A stretch of DNA of 53,975 nucleotides from Firmicutes bacterium AM55-24TS. GTDB lineage: Bacteria > Bacillota > Clostridia > UBA1381. A program made the translations under genes and the position numbers. The notes under the pieces were generated by a model. It saw only the letters and a list, made by a program, of their open reading frames with translations. It made no database searches and was not told the DNA's origin. Positions 1 to 7,792 of this stretch are shown here, one piece after another. Numbering within the stretch: position 1 is the stretch's first letter; each line of letters begins with the position of its first letter. The DNA lies in the NCBI GenBank assembly GCA_003460745.1, contig QTVU01000020.1, forward strand, positions 1-53,975, given 5' to 3'.

Positions 1-80
1 ACTACATGGTTGATAGGCCGGAGGTGGAAGTGCAGTAATGTATGCAGCTGACCGGTACTAATAGTCCGAGGGCTTGACCA
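1..80 (+). rRNA. 23S ribosomal RNA, 3' end (partial)
   Basis: The first 80 bases match the conserved end of bacterial 23S rRNA, including the segment reading ACCGGTACTAATAG followed by the GGCTTGACCA end typical of Bacillota. The gene is cut by the window start. The exact 3' end is set by similarity from memory and may be off by a few bases. A spacer of about 250 bases with no gene (81-331) separates it from the 5S gene. Confidence 0.93.
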
Positions 81-331
81 GAGCATTGTGAAACAATGCG
101 GATATATACGACAGCAAGTGAGCAGAAGCAACTTGAAAAGTTGCGAGGAGCGAGCGGTTGCCGAAGGCAATGCGAAAGTATATACAGGCGGTAGCCTGAA
201 CACCGCAAAGAAAGTCAATGTTTGATGTATCGCTACATCAAAGGTTAGGAACGAGAAAGATAAGAAATTAGAGAAAACGCATTGTGAAGTTATGTTGTTT
301 AGTTTTGAGGGTATGACCTCAAAAGAGAAGA

Positions 332-449
332 TCCGGTGACGATAGCAAGGAGGAACCACCTGTTCCCATGCCGAACACAGAAGTTAAGCTCCTTAACGTC
401 GATGATACTTGGTGGGTGACTGCCTGGGAAAGTAGAAAGTTGCCGGAAC
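332..449 (+). rRNA. 5S ribosomal RNA
   Basis: The block has the 5S hallmarks: a 5' TCCGGTGAC strand that pairs with the closing GTTGCCGGA, the conserved internal segment CCCATGCCGAACACAGAAGTTAAG, shown here only in part as CCGAACACAGAAGTTAAG, and a length of about 118 nt. It follows the 23S end and precedes two tRNA genes, so it is the tail of a standard rrn operon. Ends are placed by helix pairing. Confidence 0.93.
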
Positions 450-453
450 TTAT

Positions 454-528
454 GGCCCGTTGGTCAAGCGGTTAAGACACCGCCCTTTCACGGCGGTAAC
501 GCGGGTTCGATTCCCGCACGGGTCACCA
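454..528 (+). tRNA. tRNA-Glu (TTC)
   Basis: A 75-nt cloverleaf with encoded CCA. The acceptor stem GGCCCGT pairs with ACGGGTC (one G-T), the anticodon loop CTTTCAC presents TTC between CCGCC and GGCGG, and the T arm is GCGGGTTCGATTCCCGC. It lies 4 nt after the 5S gene and is probably co-transcribed with it. Confidence 0.95.
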
Positions 529-535
529 ACATTTT

Positions 536-562
536 AAACAGCCTTTCTTGTGAAGGCTGTTT
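536..562 (+). other. Stem-loop between two tRNA genes
   Basis: AAACAGCCTT (536-545) pairs perfectly with AAGGCTGTTT (553-562) around a 7-nt loop. Only a broken T run follows (TTTAATCTATTT). It may be a weak terminator or a processing signal between tRNA-Glu and tRNA-Ile2. Confidence 0.6.
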
Positions 563-579
563 AATCTATTTAATATTAT

Positions 580-656
580 GGACCATTAGCTCAGTTGGTT
601 AGAGCATCCGGCTCATAACCGGACGGCCCTAGGTTCGAGTCCTAGATGGTCCACCA
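580..656 (+). tRNA. tRNA-Ile2 (CAT anticodon, lysidine type); alternatively tRNA-Met
   Basis: A 77-nt cloverleaf with encoded CCA. The acceptor stem GGACCAT pairs with ATGGTCC, and the anticodon loop CTCATAA presents CAT. The GGACC acceptor stem and overall sequence resemble the Bacillota tRNA-Ile2, whose C34 is converted to lysidine so that it reads AUA, more than elongator or initiator tRNA-Met. The call between Ile2 and Met rests on remembered family sequences. It is the last gene of the rrn operon before a strong terminator. Confidence 0.85.
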
Positions 657-683
657 CCTATCAACGATAAAGTTGATACAATG

Positions 684-711
684 AAAAAGGCTTGATTTCA
701 AGCCTTTTTTT
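684..711 (+). terminator. Rho-independent terminator of the rRNA/tRNA operon
   Basis: AAAAAGGCTTG (684-694) pairs perfectly with CAAGCCTTTTT (699-709) around an ATTT loop, and the T run continues to 711. It sits 27 nt after tRNA-Ile2. Confidence 0.92.
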
Positions 712-864
712 CGTTTTTGGAGAAAAATTTCAGCCTAATTTTAGTGGGTTTTCAAGTAGGCTAATTTGCTCCCGCCCCCCTTAGACATAATCGGTTAAAA
801 GTATAGCGGTTTTGTCCCACCTTAAAGTAAAAACAAACGATTAAAAGTATAAAACAATGTTTGC

Positions 865-893
865 TTTACAAAAATATAAAACTGTGATACAAT
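865..893 (+). promoter_or_regulatory. Sigma-A type promoter for the small gene at 933
   Basis: TTTACA (865-870) and TACAAT (888-893) are separated by exactly 17 nt and lie about 40 nt upstream of the 933 start. The stretch 712-864 otherwise holds only AT-rich sequence with two near copies of TTAAAAGTATA and no gene that I can support. Confidence 0.6.
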
Positions 894-932
894 CATCCCA
901 TCTAAAAAAATATTAAGTTGGAGGGCAGAGCA

Positions 933-1175
933 ATGGCTGAGTTTCTTGACAGGGCATTATATCGTAAAATTAAAGGGATGAACCGTGAAGCATTAGAATC
1001 GCTTATTCAAGAGTTCTACAACATGGGTAAGGAAAGCGCGGAAACGACCAAAGTCGATATGGAGGCTCTAAAAGCCGAAATAAGTGCGATAAAAGGTATT
1101 GGTGAAACAAGACGAGATGAAATATTGAAAGTTATTCAGAGGCATTTATGCCCATTAGAGAACACAGTAGGATAA
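933..1175 (+). CDS. Small helix-hairpin-helix-like protein, unknown function
   Basis: An 80-residue protein of unknown role. The ATG at 933 is chosen over an upstream TTG at 918 because GGAGGG (920-925) sits at the right distance. Residues about 53-73 read K-GIGETRRDEILKVIQRH, resembling a helix-hairpin-helix DNA-binding turn (GIG followed by a basic helix); the rest is predicted helical. It has its own promoter and a strong terminator, so it is a single-gene unit. A frameshifted second copy lies at 6563-6744. That copy lacks the first residues and has a one-base deletion before the end, so only this copy looks functional. I do not recognise a named family. Confidence 0.6.
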   Translation: MAEFLDRALYRKIKGMNREALESLIQEFYNMGKESAETTKVDMEALKAEISAIKGIGETRRDEILKVIQRHLCPLENTVG

Positions 1176-1183
1176 TAGATACG

Positions 1184-1210
1184 AAAAAAAGCAGCTTGCT
1201 GCTTTTTTTA
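1184..1210 (+). terminator. Rho-independent terminator after the 933 gene
   Basis: AAAAAAAGCAGC (1184-1195) is the perfect complement of GCTGCTTTTTTT (1198-1209). The A and T tracts on both sides allow termination in either direction. Confidence 0.85.
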
Positions 1211-1243
1211 TTTACACAAATGGCGGAAAGGGGGTGCAATAAT

Positions 1244-1402
1244 ATGAGTGATGAGAAATTTAAAATACCTCAGAGTGAGATTGATAGCCTTGCCAGAATG
1301 CTATTGCCTAAGATTCAAGAATACTTTTCAACAGAGAAGGGGTGGCGAGAATATGAGCAGTGGAAACAGCAAGAAATGACAATAGCTGAAACAAAAGATT
1401 AG
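1244..1402 (+). CDS. Small hypothetical protein (52 aa)
   Basis: The ATG at 1244 is preceded by GAAAGGGGG (1226-1234), a strong ribosome binding site. The longer reading frame beginning at 1148 would overlap the upstream gene and its terminator and is unlikely. The product is short, charged and helical, with no signal peptide or cysteines, and contains a W-R-E-Y-E-Q-W cluster near the C-terminus. It is followed directly by a strong terminator. I do not recognise a family. Confidence 0.5.
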   Translation: MSDEKFKIPQSEIDSLARMLLPKIQEYFSTEKGWREYEQWKQQEMTIAETKD

Positions 1403-1404
1403 GG

Positions 1405-1436
1405 AAAATGCAGTTCAATTAGAACTGCATTTTGCT
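1405..1436 (+). terminator. Rho-independent terminator after the 1244 gene
   Basis: AAAATGCAGTTC (1405-1416) pairs perfectly with GAACTGCATTTT (1422-1433) around an AATTA loop. It begins 3 nt after the stop codon and has A/T tracts on both sides. It could also serve the minus-strand remnant at 1451. Confidence 0.88.
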
Positions 1437-1450
1437 ATATATAGCAGTTC

Positions 1451-1687
1451 TTAGAGCATATTTTTACATTCTTTTAAAGACGAAATCAATTCTTTAAGAA
1501 CATTTTCAATAATCCTCAGTTCATAATTTGAGCAATCCTTTAAAACATCTGAAATAGAGTTTATATAAACGTTTTCGGCAGAATTTAGATTATCGCAACA
1601 TAATTCGTCCATAGATACACTAAGAGCATTTGCCAAACTCAGCAATACATTTAAGCCAACACTTGTGTTGGCGTTTTCTATATATTC
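1451..1687 (-). pseudogene. Remnant of an XRE-family helix-turn-helix regulator
   Basis: Reading leftward from an in-frame stop at 1688-1690, the peptide starts YIENANTSVGLNVLLSLA and continues ANALSVSMDELCCDNL. This is the typical second half of a Cro/C1 (XRE) HTH domain (Y-I-E-N-x-x-x-x-P/V-x-L...L-x-x-I-A-x-A-L-x-V-x-x-x-E-L). A C-terminal helical tail of about 40 residues follows. The first helices of the HTH are missing, and nothing recognisable is found upstream in the other frames. A perfect 8-bp palindrome (1655-1672) lies in its start. The truncated gene sits in the extra 0.5 kb that separates the two duplicated blocks here but is absent from the second copy near 6.75 kb. Confidence 0.6.
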
Positions 1688-1729
1688 TTAGCAATACAGC
1701 AACTAAACTAATAAAGAAACATTCTATCT

Positions 1730-1767
1730 AAACAAGCAGAGAACAAATAAATGTTCTCTGCTTGTTT
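1730..1767. terminator. Bidirectional stem-loop terminator
   Basis: AAACAAGCAGAGAACA (1730-1745) pairs perfectly with TGTTCTCTGCTTGTTT (1752-1767) around a 6-nt loop. It lies immediately downstream of the minus-strand AraC tail and the glycosidase gene at 2040, so it probably ends minus-strand transcripts. Confidence 0.8.
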
Positions 1768-1779
1768 TACTTTTTATTG

Positions 1780-2006
1780 CGGTATTCGGATGGAGTACAT
1801 TTCATAAATCTCATAAACATCTTATCAAAATAGCTGCCGTTGTTGAAGCCGCACAGGGAGGATATTTCAGAAATGCTTTTATTTGTATTGCGGAGCATAT
1901 ATGCACTTTGGGTAGTTCTATATCTGTTCAGATAGACAATCGGTGATGTATCCGATATATCGCGAAAAATGCAGCATAAATGCTCCTTGCTTATATGTGC
2001 GTGAGA
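1780..2006 (-). pseudogene. C-terminal fragment of an AraC-family regulator (duplicate of 6841-7067)
   Basis: These 227 bases match 6841-7067, the C-terminal end of the intact AraC gene at 6825, with only about four mismatches. The fragment encodes the last AraC HTH helix and the usual end S-x-S-E-I-S-x-L-C-G-F-N-N-x-S-Y-F-D-K-M-F. Identity stops abruptly at 2006 in GTGAGA; beyond it comes the downstream flank of the glycosidase gene at 2040. It has no start codon or ribosome binding site and cannot be a functional gene. It is the scar of a duplication or recombination event. Confidence 0.85.
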
Positions 2007-2039
2007 AGGAGCTGTAAAAAAGCCCCTTTTCTCATAGCT

Positions 2040-5000
2040 TCAAAGCTCTATTGTTACTGAATCAATGATCGGTTCTAATTTATCCGTCCAGATAAATATT
2101 TTAGCAATGTGTTCATTTTCCAATTTGTCTATTGGGACACTCGCTTTTTTTGTAGTATCTAATGACGCTATGCGTACAGCAATCAAACAGTGGTTTTCGT
2201 CATATATTGCCACATAAACATTACAATTATCATGTGGCTGCTCTAACTCTACATCAAAAATATATTCTTGATCGGTTTCTGTTTTCGTCACTGTTGCACC
2301 AATAACAGATATCGGTGTACCGGACGGCACAGGTGTTTCATCGGGAGCCGGAGTGTCTGTCGGAGCCGGAGTGTCTGTCGGAGCCGGAGCCGGAGTATCT
2401 GTCGGAGCCGGAGTGTCTGTCGGAATCGGTGTTTCTTCAGGCTCGTCTTCTTCATTGGTATAGAACTCTATATCTGCAAGAATAAGCTTATTACCACCGG
2501 CATCTGCCCAGTCAATATAACTGTTTTTCTCCTTTCTGATATATTGGATAAATTTATAATTATTTGGTCGTGCAAGGTTTATAACAACCTCACTCTGAGA
2601 ATCAGTCCCGTCGGGCTTTGTATTCATGGTGTATATTGTTTCCCAGTTTTCTCCGTCAAAGCTACCCTCGAGAACACATCCTACTGCGTAGGCGTGATCT
2701 GCCCAGTAGGATGTATTGCTTGATAAAGTAATCTTCTGCTTTTTAACTACTATGGTATCTATTGATTCGGATTGGTCAAACTCAAATCGGATATATTTTT
2801 TCGGATATTCCGACTCAGATTGATATCCAGCCGTAAATGCCGTATTTATATCCCCATCAGCTGCGTATTGAGGATTATCCGCACCCTGCGCCGTAACATT
2901 ATCAGCTTCAAACTTTTTCCCAGCGGGTAGTCTTGGGAATGAGGCCATTATATCATCAAAAGGCTTGGAATAAACAAGGGAATTATAGCCTGCAAAGGAT
3001 GATTTCGTCTTTGCATAAAGCGTAGGATAGCCCTTTAATTTGTTTTCATCATATTCTTTTTGCCATTCTGCCCAAAGCTGATCGTACTTCAAAACAGCTC
3101 GATTCATTGCGGGTGTAGAGCTTTCTCCTATTGCCTGAGCCTTGAGCCGCTCAACCGAGGCAATATGCATCTGATTGAATATATCAAATAAGTAATATCC
3201 GTATTCTGTTGTCATAATGATATATTCTTTTACGGATGTATCTGAATCAGCCAATTTTACGTCATACAATCTGTCATCAAGATTATATGCAATATCTATC
3301 ATTTCCTTCCATAGCTTTACCGACTCAGCTTTTTCAGCAAGCATAACATCTGCTGCCGAATTTTTATAGGCATTGTTTATATTTTTATTGAATTCCGTTA
3401 TCTGTATGCCGTCATCGCGTGTCCACCACACATCTACTCCGTATTTATCGGTGTTTCTTGCGAGGCCTAACAGAACTGCCATAGACGATTTCTTGCACAA
3501 ATCGTAAAAACTCTGCGCATCTGTCTCATTCATCTTAAGCTCTGCTCTTGCATATTCCTTAACAAGATCTTCATCGCTTACAGATGTATCTTTTGCCCAC
3601 TTATTTATAACATAGCTGTTTAAGTCGCACCACATTTCCGAACCATTTATAACAGGGATTGATTTATCTGATTTATCCTTGTTCGGGTCTGATGGGTTAT
3701 TATTTGGGTATCCGAGACCGTTTATGTAAGGGCCTGCCCAACCGCCGCCTCTTGACCACGTCCAGATACCTTTTACCATGCTATTTTCTACATTTATAAC
3801 ATCTCTTAAAGACTGAGTTTCGTCATCGCTCATAAGGAAGGAATATTCCTCAAAGCCATTTATAACCCCGCCTGCTATATAGTTCGGATATGCTCCTTTA
3901 CCCTCATATTCACGGGCAGCCTGTACCTCTACGATCTGCTGGTGCTGACCTATGTTCAGCGTCTGGTTAAAAGTAAAGGTTCTGTGGAAGTCACCTGCGG
4001 TATGCTTGATTGCAAAATAGAAATTTTTATGAGGTTCAAGTTGGTTACTGATAGTAAGGTATGTGTTGGGATCATACTGGAAAGCACCGAAGCCCCATGT
4101 TCTGTAGATGATCTCCTTGTCATATCCTACGCATATCTTATTTCTCAAGTAATTCATCAGAAGAAGATGCGTTTGTGTTGAATCACCCATAATAGGGTTA
4201 TTACCCGTGTGATACGGAATTCCCCAGCTGCTTCCGGTATATGTTTCTCCGTATCTTACATAGATACCGTCAATAAGCGGCGTTCCGTTTTCATCACAAA
4301 AGTCTGTAAACATTTCATCATACATGTAATCCATAACTTTCTGTGTTTCGGCTTTACGTATATCTATTTTTCCGCTTGACTGAATATCTGATCTGCTGTT
4401 TTTCAGGCTCGTCGGCAGAACTATAACATCCTGCATGAAGTAAATCTTTTGTCCGTTCTTTTTTGCATCGGAATACATTTTTATGATTTCGGCACGTTTT
4501 TCCTCAACCCATTTTCTTTCCTTGCTGCCGTAGGGGAATACCTTTTTTGCATTCATCTGCGAAACTGAGGAGTCATTAGGATTTTTTAGATAATCTTCCT
4601 CGGTGAGTGCAATGCCTCTGTCTTTATCGTATTGATCCCATAACAGACCGTATTGCGCTGCCTCAAAAAGTGAGAAGGTCATACCGTCATATCCTCTTTC
4701 GGTCATAAAGTCACCGTGTTCATAACGTGACGTATAGCCAACTTCTCCGGGATTATCACTGAGCATATTATGAGTGAACAAACCTGTTCTTGTATACTCA
4801 TTCTTATCCTCCTCAGGTGTTCCATCCGAAATAACTATTTTCGGCAGATATGGGGATTGGGTCGATATGTTCACGCCTGCCTGCGGTACCTGAAGTCGGA
4901 ATTTCAATGTAATTTTGTCACTGTCTGTCTGCTCGCTGCAAGCGTCCTCTACCGCTTTTGTAATATTTATTTCTTTCCATGAATTTGCCGATGAAGGATG

Positions 5001-5487
5001 AATTTCATCAGACCAATATGCGGCAGAGTATGAATAATCATTATTTACTGCCGGATATCCCACTGCGGAGGAATCTTTGCCGAGTACCGCGTTTTGAGGT
5101 GCTCCAGTAGTTCTGTAACATGCAAGCTTCATCCATCCCGATAAATTTTCGTTTACGGATGTAATATACAGCATGAGTTTTGCGTTTGTTATCTCTGAGG
5201 TCGGGCGGTCAATTGCAAATTCTACATACTATACGGTTGCTGTATATTTTGCCGCCGGTTTGAGAAACCGTAACACCTGTTATGCATGGCGCGCCGTTTT
5301 CGTTTCCAGCTTCTGAGTTCTGGTTTGTTCCCACGAATATTCCTGAGCCTGACGTGGCTCCTGAATAGCTCATAACAGTGGCTGTCGTTGTCTTATTTAC
5401 TGCCATAACGCCGGTAAATGATGTGCTTAAGATTATAAACGACATAATTAAGCTTATCACCACTGGTAAAGAAATTTTGGTTTTCAT
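2040..5487 (-). CDS. Secreted multidomain glycosidase-like protein, GH67-like barrel (frameshifted)
   Basis: Two minus-strand frames (5487-5209 and 5174-2040, open from about 5226) join into one protein of about 1,148 residues if one base near 5225-5236 is removed. The order is: signal peptide 1-29 (MKTK... AxA-type end), a beta-sandwich resembling DNRLRE modules (about 30-220), a large region at about 232-845, an F5/8C (CBM32-like) domain at about 858-1015, a TP-rich linker, and a C-terminal F-x-W module (about 1058-1148). The large region contains IYVRYGETY, YRTWGF and an NFYFAIKHTAGDFH...QIVEVQAAREYEG stretch. This is reminiscent of GH67 alpha-glucuronidases (VQVKNG...DF...EFQITQEYLG), so an alpha-glucuronidase-like role is possible but unproven. 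The start has AAGGAG 8-9 nt upstream. It is divergent from the AraC gene at 5642, a likely regulator. Confidence 0.65.
2340..2430 (-). repeat. Tandem 18-bp repeats encoding a TP-rich linker
   Basis: A unit close to GTCTGTCGGAGCCGGAGT recurs about four times with one partial insertion. On the minus strand it encodes T-D-T-P-A-P repeats between the F5/8C domain and the terminal F-x-W module. It is a flexible extracellular linker whose length could vary by slippage. Confidence 0.85.
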
Positions 5488-5588
5488 TTTTAATCGCTCC
5501 TTTCATTAATTAAAACCATTAAACTTGTTGATATAATAATTATAATATCTTTCTGGTTTATTTTCATCATGTTTTTTGAACAAAACTA

Positions 5589-5617
5589 TTGAAAAATAAA
5601 GTATTTTGAACTATAAT
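5589..5617 (+). promoter_or_regulatory. Sigma-A type promoter for the AraC gene at 5642
   Basis: TTGAAA (5589-5594) and consensus TATAAT (5612-5617) are spaced by 17 nt; transcription would start near 5624, just before the ribosome binding site. The opposite strand of the same 150-bp gap carries a TATAAT at about 5538-5543 for the glycosidase gene, without a good -35. That gene is therefore the better candidate for activator control. Confidence 0.75.
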
Positions 5618-5641
5618 AGAAAATAGAAAGGGGGTATATGT

Positions 5642-6544
5642 ATGATATATGAACAGCATCAAGGCTTCAGTATTGAAACCAATAAACGTTCAAAGCATTA
5701 TTCGATGAGTGAGCCGCATTATCATGATGCATATGAGATTTATATACCACTGAGCGGAAAAAGCACATTAATGATAGGGGATGAAATACTGTGTATAGAG
5801 CCTGACCGTGTTGCGGTTATTAACGCGCTTGTACCGCATGGGAATTTTAGCAAAACTGAACACGAAAGAATAGTTTTGTATTTTGATAAGTTATTTTTAA
5901 ATAACTATCTTACACACGAAGCACAAAATATTTATCTTTCATTATTTACAGCTAAAGTTATCCAGCCTTCATCGGTAAATTTTAAAAGAATGCAGACATA
6001 TGGGCGTTTGCTGCAGCAGGAGTATCTGGAGGGTAAGGATGCATCAAAAATATTTTTATTATTGTCAGAGCTACTGATAATCCTAAAAACATCACCGCCT
6101 GTCAAATCCGTTTCTCCGCATGAAATTGAAGGGATATTAGGCGCGGTGCTGTTATATATAATTCTTAACTTCAAATCTATAAATAGTGTAACAGAGCTTG
6201 CGGAACGTTTTTTTGTGAGCAAATCATATATCTGCCGCATATTTAAAAAAGGTACCGGACTGACAATTACTCAATACATAAATTCACTTAAAATAAATGA
6301 AGCCTGTAATCTTTTAAAGGATACCGATATGGATATAACGAAAATCTGTTATGATGTCGGATACAATTCGTATACGCATTTTTTTAGTAATTTTACAAAA
6401 ATTATAGGAGAAACTCCATATACCTACCGAAAAAATAATTTTGACATGAGTAATCAAGAAGAAGCTCAAAAACGTATATCAGGGAGCAGTCGAAGTTATC
6501 GGGACAAAAGTGTAGGATTTGCGAATATCAAGCACCATTCATAA
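5642..6544 (+). CDS. AraC-family transcriptional regulator with cupin sensor
   Basis: A 300-residue cytoplasmic regulator. The N-terminal half is a cupin-like sugar-sensing domain with PHYHDAYEIY (about 22-31), the usual H-x-H-x(5)-E/Y start. The C-terminal half (about 172-272) has the two AraC HTH motifs: LAERFFVSKSYICRIFKK and ITKICYDVGYNSYTHFFSNF, followed by GETPYTYRK. A 28-residue tail beyond the usual end is unconserved. The ATG at 5642 is preceded by GAAAGGGGG (5626-5634) and a consensus promoter. It is divergent from the secreted enzyme at 2040-5487 and most simply controls it. Confidence 0.9.
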   Translation: MIYEQHQGFSIETNKRSKHYSMSEPHYHDAYEIYIPLSGKSTLMIGDEILCIEPDRVAVINALVPHGNFSKTEHERIVLYFDKLFLNNYLTHEAQNIYLSLFTAKVIQPSSVNFKRMQTYGRLLQQEYLEGKDASKIFLLLSELLIILKTSPPVKSVSPHEIEGILGAVLLYIILNFKSINSVTELAERFFVSKSYICRIFKKGTGLTITQYINSLKINEACNLLKDTDMDITKICYDVGYNSYTHFFSNFTKIIGETPYTYRKNNFDMSNQEEAQKRISGSSRSYRDKSVGFANIKHHS

Positions 6545-6562
6545 AGCGAATATGCAGGGCGC

Positions 6563-6744
6563 TTAAAGGGATGAACCGTGAAACATTAGAATTGCTTATT
6601 CAAGAGTTCTACAATATGGGTAAGGAAAGCGTGGAAAAACCCGATGTCGATATGGAGGCTCTGAAAGCCGAAATAAGCGCGATAAAAGGTATTGGTGAAA
6701 CGGACGAGATGAAATATTAAAAGTCGTTCAAAGGCATTTATGCC
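6563..6744 (+). pseudogene. Degraded second copy of the small gene at 933
   Basis: The sequence from TTAAAGGGATGAACC to GGCATTTATGCC matches 970-1152 along its whole length. It lacks the first 12 codons, and a base is missing in GGTGAAACGGACGAG (GGTGAAACAAGACGAG in the intact copy), shifting the frame into a stop. There is no ribosome binding site. It lies just before the AraC gene whose tail is also duplicated, so both fragments record one segment duplication. Confidence 0.85.
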
Positions 6745-6824
6745 ACGCAGAGGGCTCAGGAGCATGTTGACAAAAACTCTATGATTGTCAGATTGAATGT
6801 GAATATCCTGATATTTGGGTTGTT

Positions 6825-7670
6825 CTATTGAACTTTACGACGGTATTCGGATGGAGTACATTTCATAAATCTCATAAACATCTTATCAAAATAGCTGCCG
6901 TTGTTGAAGCCGCACAGGAAGGATATTTCAGAAATGCTTTTATTTGTATTGCGGAGCATATATGCGCTTTGGGTAGTTCTATATCTGTTCAGATAGACAA
7001 TCGGTGATGTATCCGATATATCGCGGAAAATGCGGCATAAATGCTCCTTGCTTATATGTGCGTGAGAGGCTAAATCGCGTAGAGTTATCGCGTTTGGATA
7101 ATTCATATGTATATAATCAAGCGTTTTCTTTACAATTTCAGATTGAATGGTGTTTTTTGTATACGGGTGTTTTTCAGCGTTGGCAATGTATATGGATAAC
7201 ATCTGCAAAATATTTCCCTTTATAGCAAGCTCATAACCAAAATCTGCTCTGTCAGATATTTTTTTTGTCTTCATTATTATATTAACAATTTCATCAGGCA
7301 GTACAACAGGCAGTGCAAATTTGTTCTTTATAATAGGGCGTATAAACCTTTTATATAAATTGTCATATTCGGGAGCGATTAACTCCGGAGAAAATACTAT
7401 CGCAATAAAGGAAAAGCCATCGTTTTCCGTAATATTAACCGATGAGTGCAGCGTCTGTGAATTTATAAAAATCCCCTCTGATGAATTAAGATAAACAGCA
7501 TTGCCCTCAAGCTGTATTTTTGCTTTTCCATGAGTCACCACGAGAAATTCAAATTCTCTGTGGTAATGCAGCGGAATATGACCTTCTTTAGCTGCATCAA
7601 CTGAATATATCCCTACAGGCAGGTCGGCTGTGCCGCGTATGAGATGTTCTTCTAAAAATTTTCTTTCCAT
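6825..7670 (-). CDS. AraC-family transcriptional regulator with cupin sensor
   Basis: A 281-residue regulator. The N-terminal cupin has IPLHYHREFEFLVV (about 32-45), a typical H-x-H/R-x(3)-E sugar-sensing motif. The C-terminal HTH pair is LRDLASHAHISKEHLCRIFRD and ISEISFLCGFNNGSYFDKMF, with the canonical end CTPSEYRRK. The start at 7670 has GAGG about 8 nt upstream. It is divergent from the GH31 gene (7793) across a 120-bp AT-rich gap, so control of the GH31/beta-helix operon is the simplest proposal. Its last 227 bp are duplicated at 1780-2006. Confidence 0.9.
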   Translation of the reverse strand: MERKFLEEHLIRGTADLPVGIYSVDAAKEGHIPLHYHREFEFLVVTHGKAKIQLEGNAVYLNSSEGIFINSQTLHSSVNITENDGFSFIAIVFSPELIAPEYDNLYKRFIRPIIKNKFALPVVLPDEIVNIIMKTKKISDRADFGYELAIKGNILQMLSIYIANAEKHPYTKNTIQSEIVKKTLDYIHMNYPNAITLRDLASHAHISKEHLCRIFRDISDTSPIVYLNRYRTTQSAYMLRNTNKSISEISFLCGFNNGSYFDKMFMRFMKCTPSEYRRKVQ

Positions 7671-7792
7671 AACAGTAACCTCGTCAATATTGTTTTAATA
7701 ATCATCAAAATAGTTATATGAAATATGTAATTTTAATAATATAATTATATTATATAAATAGTTTAAAGTCAATTGTAATGAGAGGGTTTATT
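7671..7792. promoter_or_regulatory. AT-rich divergent promoter region (AraC / GH31)
   Basis: The gap between two divergent genes is extremely AT-rich and holds several overlapping TATAAT/ATTATA hexamers around 7735-7757. I cannot single out one promoter on either strand. The 20-bp element found at 15841 and 28281 is not present here. Confidence 0.4.

Noticed and set aside
793..851. Two near copies of TTAAAAGTATA upstream of the 933 promoter as an operator
   Set aside because: Short, AT-rich and only two copies; no further support.
1655..1672. Perfect palindrome GCCAACACTTGTGTTGGC as terminator or operator
   Set aside because: It lies in the XRE remnant coding for N-A-N-T-S, has a two-base centre and only a short T run; chance within coding sequence is as likely.
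2007..2039. AAAAGGGGCTTTTTT downstream of the glycosidase as terminator
   Set aside because: The stem would be only five A/T-rich pairs; the hairpin at 1730-1767 is far stronger.
2340..2430. CRISPR-like array from regular repeats
   Set aside because: Unit of 18 bp without spacers, in frame and coding for T-D-T-P-A-P; a protein linker.
2268..2723. Plus-strand frame rich in Arg/Ser/Cys opposite the TP linker
   Set aside because: It is the antisense reading of the 18-bp repeats and the F5/8C domain, with no ribosome binding site.
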